DNA of 64,000 nt from Amycolatopsis iheyensis (GTDB lineage Bacteria > Actinomycetota > Actinomycetes > Mycobacteriales > Pseudonocardiaceae). Under the pieces are notes generated by a model, which saw only the letters and a list, made by a program, of their open reading frames with translations, was not told where the DNA came from and did not search any database. The number at the start of each line of letters is the position of its first letter. Positions within the stretch are counted from its first letter, which is position 1. The translations under genes were made by a program, and so were the position numbers. The stretch lies in the NCBI RefSeq assembly GCF_024703995.1, contig NZ_JAMXQV010000001.1:310001-374000 (forward strand), given 5' to 3'. Shown here piece after piece: positions 44,193 through 51,611 of this stretch.

Positions 44193-44879
44193 CCGCAGGT
44201 ACTCGCCGAGCACCCCGGCCGCGGTCAGCATGGCCACGCCCCGCGCGTTGAGCCTTTCCTGCCAGGTCTCCATGGCGTCCACCAGGGACTCGGTGCCGCC
44301 GGCGGTGCGGACCTGGCCGACCACCGTCGCGATGTGCGCCAGCGGATAGCCGCCGCGACGCAGGAGGTGGGTCAGCTCCGCGTCGCGGATGTCGGCCGCC
44401 CGGAACACCCGGTAGCCGGTCGCCGGGTCGCGTGACGGCGTCAGGATGCCGGCGCGTTCCCACGCCCGGATCGTCGCCGCGGTGAGGCCGAGGCGGTGGG
44501 CGAGGTCGCCGATCGGCCACGCGGTCGCGGTCGGCTCCGGCGCCCCGGACGTCAGGTCGCCGATCGCCGTCCGCACCGAGTTGAGGGTTTCGCGGTCGCG
44601 CAGCAGCTGCTCGTGGCCGCGGTCGACGAGCGTCAGCGCGCGGCCGAGGTCGTCGCCGTGGACGGCGTGCATGATTCCGCCGGCCGTCGCGTGCCCGTAC
44701 GCCGGGACGAGCGCGAGGAACGCACGCAGTGCCGACGCGTGGACTTCCGTGTAGACCCGGTAGCCGCTCGGGGTGCGCGCGGCCGGCGGCAGGAAGCCGT
44801 CCTGCTCGTAGTTGCGGACCGCCTGCGTGGAGATGCCGTGCTCACGGGCGAGGTCAGCAGGTCTCAACCGAGTGTTCAA
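44181..44879 (-). CDS. TioE-like regulator with two MerR HTH domains
   Basis: 232 residues. The first MerR-type HTH (LAREHGISTQAVRNYEQDGF) is near the N-terminus. A second (LAHRLGLTAATIRAWERAGI, then GYRVFRAADIRDAEL) starts near residue 125. This double arrangement is that of the TioE family, linked to antibiotic gene clusters. TTG 44879 lies 17 bases from the start of the divergent esterase-like gene, so it probably controls that gene and itself through one short operator. Its end overlaps the convergent membrane gene by 12 bases. Confidence 0.88.
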   Translation of the reverse strand: MNTRLRPADLAREHGISTQAVRNYEQDGFLPPAARTPSGYRVYTEVHASALRAFLALVPAYGHATAGGIMHAVHGDDLGRALTLVDRGHEQLLRDRETLNSVRTAIGDLTSGAPEPTATAWPIGDLAHRLGLTAATIRAWERAGILTPSRDPATGYRVFRAADIRDAELTHLLRRGGYPLAHIATVVGQVRTAGGTESLVDAMETWQERLNARGVAMLTAAGVLGEYLRSRP

Positions 44880-44896
44880 GGATACGATTCAACCAC

Positions 44897-45862
44897 ATGG
44901 ACCTCACGGACTTCACGGCCGAACTGCTCGCCTTCGGTGAGCCGACGCACTTCGAGCCGGCTTTCGCGCGCATCCGCAACGAGCTGTTCGCCCGCCTCGC
45001 CGAGCACGGCTTCCGCTCGATCGCGCTGGAGACCGACCGCGTCGCCGCGCTCGACGGCGAGTTCACGCACGGCTTCGGCGACCTGCCCGCCAACCAGCAG
45101 CTGCTCGCGTGGCTGCGCGAGTACAACGAGACCGCCGAAGAGCCGCTGACCTTCCACGGCTTCGACGCCCCCACCGAGATGTTCAGCGCGCCCAGCCCGC
45201 GCACCTACCTCGAACACGCCCGCGACTTCCTGCGCATCGACGTCGACATCGCGGCCCTGACCGGCGACGACGAGCGGTGGAGCCGATCCGAAGCGATCCT
45301 CGACCCGGCCGCGTCACCGGGCGCGTCACCCGAAGCCCGGGAGCTGCGTGTCATCGCGGACGACCTGCTCATGGCCCTCGACGCCCGCGTCGAGCCGGCC
45401 GCACGCGTCGCGAGGATCCACGCCACCGCCGGGCTCGACCTGCTGCGCTACCACGCGGCGTCGGCCCTGCCCGGCGATCAGGACACGCGGATCGCGCGGC
45501 TCGCGGGCGCCCGCGCGGTCATCATGGCCCGGAACCTCCTGGACATCCACGCTTCGCAGCCGGGCCGGACGTTCGTGTTCGCGCACAACGGCCACCTGGG
45601 GGCCGCGGCGGGGGCGATGGTCGCGTCGCGGCTCGGCGACCGGTACGCCTTCATCGCCGGCAGCCTCGGCCACAGCGAGGCCCTCGGCCTCGGCGAGCCT
45701 GACCCCGCCACCTACGAAGGCCACCTGCAGCGCGGCACCGACGTTTGGCGGCTGACCACCGAACTCCCGGCGGGCCGCACCCGGGCGGACGCCGATTACC
45801 GGTACGCGCCGCTCACCCGGGAGCTACTCGACGCCGCCGACGCAATCCTGCACGTCGCCTGA
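44897..45862 (+). CDS. Erythromycin-esterase-like protein
   Basis: 321 residues. The EreA-type motifs are visible: FGEPTHFEPAF near residue 13, FRSIALETDR, and FAHNGHLGAAAG with its two histidines. Members hydrolyse macrolide lactones or have unknown esterase roles. A TACGAT -10-like sequence lies eight bases before the ATG and no ribosome site is seen, so the transcript may be leaderless. Paired divergently with the TioE-like regulator. Actual drug resistance is not shown by sequence. Confidence 0.85.
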   Translation: MDLTDFTAELLAFGEPTHFEPAFARIRNELFARLAEHGFRSIALETDRVAALDGEFTHGFGDLPANQQLLAWLREYNETAEEPLTFHGFDAPTEMFSAPSPRTYLEHARDFLRIDVDIAALTGDDERWSRSEAILDPAASPGASPEARELRVIADDLLMALDARVEPAARVARIHATAGLDLLRYHAASALPGDQDTRIARLAGARAVIMARNLLDIHASQPGRTFVFAHNGHLGAAAGAMVASRLGDRYAFIAGSLGHSEALGLGEPDPATYEGHLQRGTDVWRLTTELPAGRTRADADYRYAPLTRELLDAADAILHVA

Positions 45863-45870
45863 ACCCCAAC

Positions 45871-45918
45871 GGTCGTGAGTGTTTAGGGCGGTTAGAACCG
45901 CCCTAAACACTCACGACC
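45871..45918. repeat. Perfect intergenic palindrome, family B
   Basis: Exact 23-base arms (45871-45893 and 45896-45918) with a two-base centre, lying between two convergent genes. It would act as a bidirectional terminator. Its sequence differs from the family A palindromes. Confidence 0.88.
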
Positions 45919-45934
45919 GGCTGCGGCAGACCGA

Positions 45935-48259
45935 TTACGGGTAGCTGACCACGTTCACCGGCACCGTGCCCGAAGGCGTGACACCGCCGGTGTCGTTGAT
46001 GACGTGCGTGATCGTGCCGCGGTAGTTGAGCGACACCGACAGCAGGCTGTGGAACCGGACGCCGCTGGTGTTCGGCACCTCGAACGCGTGGTAGCTGGAC
46101 ACCGCCGGGTTCGTGTCGAAGAAGCAGTAGCTCCCGAGCCCCCACGCCTCATGTGACGTCACGTTCGACGCCACCTTGTAGGCCGCGTACCCGGCGACGC
46201 CGGACGGCGCGTTCCACGACGCCTGGTTCGGCACGTCGTAGGGCATCTCGTTCTGGAAGAAGATCGTCTTCCCGCCCTGGCCGTTCCAGATCACCTGGTA
46301 CTTCTGGTAGTGCTCGACGAACAGGCCGGTCGCCGTCACGTTCGCGCCGTTCACCACGAGCCCGGTGTCGGCCGTGTTCGTGTTCCAGCCGTACGTGCCC
46401 GCGTTGCCGTGGTCGGCGCGCCAGGCCCAGATGTGGTCGATGATCGTGTTGGCGCTGTTGACGATCAGGCTGTTCGTCGCCTTGCCGGCGATCGCGCCGC
46501 CGATCCGGAAGAACACGTCCTGGACCGTCGTCGGGTTCGAGGCGTGCGACGCCGACGAGCCGGACTGGCCCACGGTGAGCAGCGCCTGCGAGTTCGTCGT
46601 GCCGGCGTCGAAGAGCAGGCCCTTGAGCCGCACGCCGTCCACATCGGACACCTGCATCGCGTTGACGCCGTTGTCCGGCACCAGCGTCGGGTAGCCGATG
46701 CCGAGGATCGTCGTGTTCGCGCGAGTCACGTTGAGCGTCTGGTTGAGGTGGTAGACGCCCGGCGTGAAGAACAGGTTGCAGCCCGCGGCGAGCGCGTTGT
46801 TGATCGACGCGGCCGTGTCGCCGGACTTGACGACGTAGAACTGGCTCATCGGCGCCGACGTGCCGGGCGTGCTGCCGTTCGCCCAGCTCGGGCCGGACGC
46901 GTTGGTGCGCAGGGAAGGCAGGAACACGCGGTACTTGCCGGTGCCGTCGACGTAGAGGTAAGGCACGTCGCGCGAGACCGGGGTCGTCGCGAGCGTCGTC
47001 TCCGGCGGGTTCGGGAACGTGGTCGCCGGCGCGCCGCTGGTGCCGGAGAAGACCATGTTCCAGACGCCGCCGTTCCAGCTGCCCAGCTGCGAGTCGCGGG
47101 TGTACCACTGCTGCTGCGACACCGACGCGGCCTGGCCGGCCACCTTCGTGTCCGCGATGTAGCCGCCGCTGGCGAAGCCGTAGCTCGCCGGGTACAGCTG
47201 CAGCCCGCCGCGGACGTCCATCCGGCGGAACGGCGCGGCCTGCGCGACCGCCCACCGCTCGTTGCCGCCGGACGGGTTGACGGCCATGTTCTCCGCCGAG
47301 CGCCAGAAGTTCTGCAGTGCGACGCCGTTGTCGGAGGCGTTGAAGGCGTCGACCGTGACGTCGCCGTTGATCAGGACGTCACCCGGGTTCTGGCCGAGGC
47401 CGGCCACCGAGGTGTAGAAGCCGACGTTGTCGTGCACGTTGTTGTAGGTGCCCGGCTTGAACAGGTGCGCGACGCGCCGGTCCGCCATCTGCGCGGTCAG
47501 CGTGTCCTTCTGGTTGTTGAAGTCGGTGTCGAGCTGTGCCTGGATCGTCGCCGCCGACATGCCCGGGTCGAAGATCCGCACGTTCGGGCCGAAGTTCGGG
47601 GTGTCCGACTGCGTCGGGCAGCCCGCCTGGGTGCCGATCGTGTAGGTCGCGCTGGACACCGCCGACGTCGTCGAGCCGGACTTGAGCGCGATCGCGTTGA
47701 CCGTGCGCGAGTTCGGCACGCTGATCGGTCCACTGTAGAGCGTCGAAGACGCGGTGGGTGTCGAGCCGTCCACTGTGTACCGGATGGTCGCGCCCGAGGT
47801 GGCGCTGCTGATCGTCACCGTCTGGCCGGCGGAGTAGGTGCCGCCGGGCGGGCTGAACGTCGGCGCCGCGACCGTCGTCGAGCTGCCGCCCACGGTGTAG
47901 CTGAAGTGCGGGGTGTCGTACTGCGGCCCGCTCTTCTCGTAGGTGAACCAGTAGTCGAGCGTGTTCCCGGTGCTCAGGCCGCTGACGGTGGTCCGCCAGG
48001 TGCCGGAGCCGTTGACCATCCGCACGTTCTGCTGGCCGACACCCGGCACGCCGGTGTAGTGGACGTCCACGTACAGCGCCGGGGTGGTCGGGGTGAAGTT
48101 GAGCTGCAGCTGCGTCGAGCTCAGCTGCGTGACGCTCTGGGTGTAGTCGTCCGCGGCGAGCGCGGCGGGGGCACTGAGCCCGGCCGCCACCAGCAGCGCG
48201 GATGCGACGAGCGCGAGCCTCGGGCCGCGTCGTCGAAGCTTGTCCAAGGTCCGGTTCAC
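45935..48259 (-). CDS. Secreted beta-helix, probably glycan-active protein
   Basis: 774 residues. A signal peptide (to about residue 37, AALAAD) comes first, then a beta-sandwich carbohydrate-binding-like domain (SSTQLQLNFTPTTPALYVDV). A chitobiase-C-terminal-type domain follows (GGTYSAGQTVTISSATSGAT, then TVDGSTPTASS). A 500-residue catalytic-looking part shows repeated short strands (NTTILGIGYPTLVPDNG, then DGVRLKGLLFD) typical of a right-handed beta-helix, as in GH55-like enzymes. GTG 48259 has GGAGGTG eight bases upstream. Exact substrate unknown. Confidence 0.8.
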   Translation of the reverse strand: MNRTLDKLRRRGPRLALVASALLVAAGLSAPAALAADDYTQSVTQLSSTQLQLNFTPTTPALYVDVHYTGVPGVGQQNVRMVNGSGTWRTTVSGLSTGNTLDYWFTYEKSGPQYDTPHFSYTVGGSSTTVAAPTFSPPGGTYSAGQTVTISSATSGATIRYTVDGSTPTASSTLYSGPISVPNSRTVNAIALKSGSTTSAVSSATYTIGTQAGCPTQSDTPNFGPNVRIFDPGMSAATIQAQLDTDFNNQKDTLTAQMADRRVAHLFKPGTYNNVHDNVGFYTSVAGLGQNPGDVLINGDVTVDAFNASDNGVALQNFWRSAENMAVNPSGGNERWAVAQAAPFRRMDVRGGLQLYPASYGFASGGYIADTKVAGQAASVSQQQWYTRDSQLGSWNGGVWNMVFSGTSGAPATTFPNPPETTLATTPVSRDVPYLYVDGTGKYRVFLPSLRTNASGPSWANGSTPGTSAPMSQFYVVKSGDTAASINNALAAGCNLFFTPGVYHLNQTLNVTRANTTILGIGYPTLVPDNGVNAMQVSDVDGVRLKGLLFDAGTTNSQALLTVGQSGSSASHASNPTTVQDVFFRIGGAIAGKATNSLIVNSANTIIDHIWAWRADHGNAGTYGWNTNTADTGLVVNGANVTATGLFVEHYQKYQVIWNGQGGKTIFFQNEMPYDVPNQASWNAPSGVAGYAAYKVASNVTSHEAWGLGSYCFFDTNPAVSSYHAFEVPNTSGVRFHSLLSVSLNYRGTITHVINDTGGVTPSGTVPVNVVSYP

Positions 48260-48294
48260 GCCGTGACACCTCCGCCGTTGGGGATCCACGAGCA

Positions 48295-48315
48295 TTTGTT
48301 GCGAGTCACAACAAA
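48295..48315. promoter_or_regulatory. Short dyad upstream of the beta-helix gene
   Basis: Seven-base arms TTTGTTG and CAACAAA around seven bases, 36 bases upstream of the GTG start. Possible operator. Confidence 0.35.
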
Positions 48316-48356
48316 GTAGCTCCCGATCAGCGGGTCAAAAGTCACTTTTGCATAAC

Positions 48357-48372
48357 ATTTGTCTGGACCAAT
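48357..48372. promoter_or_regulatory. Possible DasR-type (dre-like) operator
   Basis: ATTTGTCTGGACCAAT matches the known DasR consensus ACTGGTCTAGACCACT at 12 of 16 positions. It lies in the divergent gap between a chitobiase-domain protein and a secreted protease. A weaker second copy (10 of 16) is at 48402-48417. Confidence 0.35.
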
Positions 48373-48526
48373 AGCTCGACCGGGTGAGGGAGTTCGTGAC
48401 CACTTGTCTGGTTGAGTGCGCGGTGGGCGAATGACTGAACCGAGAAACACCCGTCAAGCGGGTGACCACGAACGAGTGACATGCGACGATCCCGTGCCAC
48501 ACCCGGTCCCCCTACCGAGGAGTAGC

Positions 48527-49759
48527 ATGGCCCGTTCGCGGCTGTTCCGATCTCTCATCGTCTTCTGTCTCGTGGCGGCTCCGCTTTCGGTCGCCGCCGC
48601 CGTCCCCGCCTCCGCTGCCCCGTTGACGAGCGGCGGTGTCGTCAACTTCGGCTGTGCCAACTCCGGGAAGCTGCACTGCCTCGGCAAGGCGATCCGGTCC
48701 CCGAAGGGCAACGGCCCGCTGCTCAACGCCACCCCGGTCGGCTACGGGCCGGCCGAGATCCAGGCCGCGTACAACCTCGGTGGGCTGCACTCGAACGGCA
48801 AGACCGTGGCCATTGTGGACGCTCAGGACGCCCCGACGGCGGAGGCGGACCTGGCGAAGTTCCGCGCCGCGCGGGGACTTTCGCCGTGCACGACGGCCAA
48901 CGGCTGCTTCAAGAAGGTCAACCAGAACGGCGCGGCGAGCCCCCTGCCCGCGCCCGACTACGGCTGGGCCGAGGAGATCAGCCTCGACCTCGACGCGGTG
49001 TCGGCGACCTGCCCGGACTGCAAGATCCTGTTGGTGGAGGCCGACTCCCCGGACACCGACCCGCTGATGACGGCGGTCGACACGGCCGCGGCGACGCCGG
49101 GCGTGGTGGCGATCTCCAACAGCTACGGCGGCACCGAGGACTCGACGATCCTCGCCGCGGACGCGCACCTGAACCACCCGGGCATCGCGGTGACGGCGTC
49201 TTCGGGCGACTCGGGCTACGGCGTGAGCTGGCCGGCGTCCTCGCCGTACGTCACGGCGGTGGGTGGCACGACGTTGAAGAAGTCGGCGAGCACCTCGCGC
49301 GGCTGGACCGAAACGACGTGGAAGGGCAGCGGCAGCGGCTGTTCCACCCTCGAGGCGAAACCGTCGTGGCAGCACGACACGGCGTGCGCGAAGCGGACGG
49401 TCGCGGACGTCTCGGCGGTCGCGGACCCGGCCACCGGCCTCGGCGTGTACGACACGTACAACAGCTGCGGCAGCTCGTCGTTCTGCGACCTGCTGCTGTC
49501 GCTGGGCCTCGCGCAGGGCGCGGACGGCTGGGTGCAGGTCGGCGGCACGAGCCTGTCGTCGCCGGTGATCGCGAGCGTGTACGCGCTGGCGGGCAACTCG
49601 GTGACGTCGGGGTCGTACCCGTACGCCCACACCGGCGGGCTCAACGACGTGACGTCCGGCTCGAACGGCAGCTGCGGCGGCACGTACCTCTGCACGGCCG
49701 GCCCCGGCTACGACGGGCCGACCGGGCTGGGCACGCCGAACGGCACGTCAGGGTTCTGA
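48527..49759 (+). CDS. Secreted sedolisin (S53) serine protease
   Basis: 410 residues with a signal peptide (about 1-30, ending ASAAP). The sedolisin signature is present: acidic residues in WAEEISLDLDAV, TASSGDSGYG for the oxyanion region, and the catalytic Ser342 in GGTSLSSP. A large propeptide, usual in the family, is not seen, so this may be a short form. AGGAG lies before ATG 48527. Transcribed divergently from the beta-helix gene; both are exported. Confidence 0.9.
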   Translation: MARSRLFRSLIVFCLVAAPLSVAAAVPASAAPLTSGGVVNFGCANSGKLHCLGKAIRSPKGNGPLLNATPVGYGPAEIQAAYNLGGLHSNGKTVAIVDAQDAPTAEADLAKFRAARGLSPCTTANGCFKKVNQNGAASPLPAPDYGWAEEISLDLDAVSATCPDCKILLVEADSPDTDPLMTAVDTAAATPGVVAISNSYGGTEDSTILAADAHLNHPGIAVTASSGDSGYGVSWPASSPYVTAVGGTTLKKSASTSRGWTETTWKGSGSGCSTLEAKPSWQHDTACAKRTVADVSAVADPATGLGVYDTYNSCGSSSFCDLLLSLGLAQGADGWVQVGGTSLSSPVIASVYALAGNSVTSGSYPYAHTGGLNDVTSGSNGSCGGTYLCTAGPGYDGPTGLGTPNGTSGF

Positions 49760-50923
49760 CCGCCGGAGCGGCGCTCCGATCGCGGCGGTCAGCTCGACGT
49801 CGATCCGCGTCCGGAGCTCGCCCCACACGCAGACCGTTTCTTCCCACGGGTGCCCGAAGGTGCCCAGGCGGAGGTCTGACGTGAGGTAGCCGAAGTAGTC
49901 ACCGTCCGGGAAGACGGCGCCGGGCCACCGCGGTCCGGCGCCGCCGACCCGAGCCGGGTCGAAGCGGTAGCCGACGTGCTGCCAGTCGAGCCAGTAGAGT
50001 TCCTCGCCGATGGCGCGGAGTCCCTTGTGGACGATTTCGGAGAGGGCGTCCAGCCGGGCGTCGTCGAGGTCGCCGACGCGCCAGGTCGCCGAGCCCGGCG
50101 GTTCGGTGATGCCGGGGAACACTCTCGTGTCGGGCCGGAAGGCGAACCGTTCGCGGAACCGCGCCCAGATCTCGTCGTGCTCCGGTTCGGCGGACAGCTG
50201 CCGCACCGGGCGGGTGCGCGCGGGCTCGCCGGGAGACGGCCGGTGGAAGCGGGTGACCGTGGTGACCGCGCGCATGCCGGCCGCTTCGAACGCGGCTCGC
50301 AGGTCGCCGGTGGCCTCGACGAGCAAGTACCGCACGTCCGGGTGGCGCCATAAGGCAGGACGCTGCGGGTTGCGCCAGTCCCGGGCGGCCAGCGCGGCCG
50401 CGAACCCGGGGCCGGTGACACCGTCGAGCACCATGAACTCATCGACCGCCCGGCCCCACGCGACGTTCCCGGCCGCGTCGGACGCGACTTCGGCCGAGCG
50501 GTCCAGGTGGCTCCCGTCGGCGGCGAACTCGGCGTACGGGCGGCGGTGGGGCCCGGTCGCCGCGGACCGGGCGTGGAGCCACACCTCCTCGACCCGGTCG
50601 GGCCAGTCCACCGGCTCCGTCCCGATCGGACGGACCAGCACCGCGCGCGCCGGCTCGGCCGTGAAGCCCGCATCGCGCAGGCGCTCGGAAAGCCCGGTGT
50701 CGTAGCCGTACACCGGCCACAGCACCGGCTCGTTCCGGCGGGCGAACGCCTCGACCTGCCGGGCGACGAGCGCGTCGAGGTCGCTCTCGGGCAACGGCCC
50801 GTGGCTCACCTCGCCGTGGGTGCCGTAGTGGGTCCGGACGACCGGTCCGTCCCGCTCGATCACCGCACCCACCGGCGGCAACTCCGGCACCCAGGTGCGC
50901 AGCCGGTTCAGTGCCTCTTCCAT
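49748..50923 (-). CDS. Uncharacterised protein, actinobacterial type
   Basis: 391 residues, no signal peptide or membrane helix. Pieces such as YLLVEATGDLRAAFEAAGMR and LDWQHVGYRFDPARVGGAG suggest an N-acetyltransferase-like fold in two halves, but I cannot confirm it. ATG 50923 is the start that leaves room for the divergent gene at 50991. Its 3' end overlaps the S53 gene by 12 bases, convergently. Confidence 0.65.
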   Translation of the reverse strand: MEEALNRLRTWVPELPPVGAVIERDGPVVRTHYGTHGEVSHGPLPESDLDALVARQVEAFARRNEPVLWPVYGYDTGLSERLRDAGFTAEPARAVLVRPIGTEPVDWPDRVEEVWLHARSAATGPHRRPYAEFAADGSHLDRSAEVASDAAGNVAWGRAVDEFMVLDGVTGPGFAAALAARDWRNPQRPALWRHPDVRYLLVEATGDLRAAFEAAGMRAVTTVTRFHRPSPGEPARTRPVRQLSAEPEHDEIWARFRERFAFRPDTRVFPGITEPPGSATWRVGDLDDARLDALSEIVHKGLRAIGEELYWLDWQHVGYRFDPARVGGAGPRWPGAVFPDGDYFGYLTSDLRLGTFGHPWEETVCVWGELRTRIDVELTAAIGAPLRRSEP

Positions 50924-50990
50924 GCGCCCGATCTTCCACGGACGGGTGACCTTCGCTTGCGGGCCCCCGCCGCGGGGTAACGATGACTGC

Positions 50991-51611
50991 ATGCTGGACA
51001 CCGAAGTCCTGTCGCGGACTCCGCCGCGGGCCCTCGACGTCGTCACCCCGGTCGGTGAGGTGCGGTTCGCCGTGCGCGTCAGTGGCTGGGACGTGCCCGC
51101 GAGACCCGAACACACCTGGGGGCTCGGCTCCGGCGCGCGGCTGTGCCGGTGGCGCCACCAGTCCGTCCGGCTCGACGTGCTCTCCGGGGCCACCGCCCCT
51201 GAGCAGCCCGGGATCACCCGCGAGACCGTCGTCTTCCGGGTGCTGGCGCGGGAAGCGCTCAGCGAGTTCGTCGTCCAGGCCGAGCTCGGCGGGGCACCCG
51301 AGGACGTCGAGGCCGGCGAAGGCGCTTTCACCGCCAAGACCGCCGATGCCGTGGTGAGCGTCGGCGGCCCCGGCGTCGAGGAGCTGCGCCGGTGTTCCCG
51401 GGAAGGGCGGCACGTGCCGCCGTACTGGTCGGGGGAGCTGGCCGGCGCCGTCGAGCTCGACGGTGCGCGGCTCACCTGGCAGCTGCCCGGCGTCGAGCGC
51501 GGGGACTACGCCGAGCTGTGGGTCTCCGTCGCCTGGAGTGCGGCCGGCGAAGACCCGGGCCCGGCCGTCGCCATCGACCCGGCCCGGGTGCTGCGCGAGC
51601 TAACCCAGTGA
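50991..51611 (+). CDS. Uncharacterised soluble protein
   Basis: 206 residues, beta-rich, with EVRFAVRVSGWDVPARPEHT and ERGDYAELWVSVAW. Neither domain nor motif recognised. ATG 50991 gives a 67-base gap to the divergent gene. The 3' end overlaps the fucosidase-like gene by 12 bases on the opposite strand. Confidence 0.65.
   Translation: MLDTEVLSRTPPRALDVVTPVGEVRFAVRVSGWDVPARPEHTWGLGSGARLCRWRHQSVRLDVLSGATAPEQPGITRETVVFRVLAREALSEFVVQAELGGAPEDVEAGEGAFTAKTADAVVSVGGPGVEELRRCSREGRHVPPYWSGELAGAVELDGARLTWQLPGVERGDYAELWVSVAWSAAGEDPGPAVAIDPARVLRELTQ

Noticed and set aside
46310..48319. Long plus-strand frame opposite the beta-helix gene
   Set aside because: Arg/Val-rich shadow without motifs; the minus strand has a signal peptide and domain structure.
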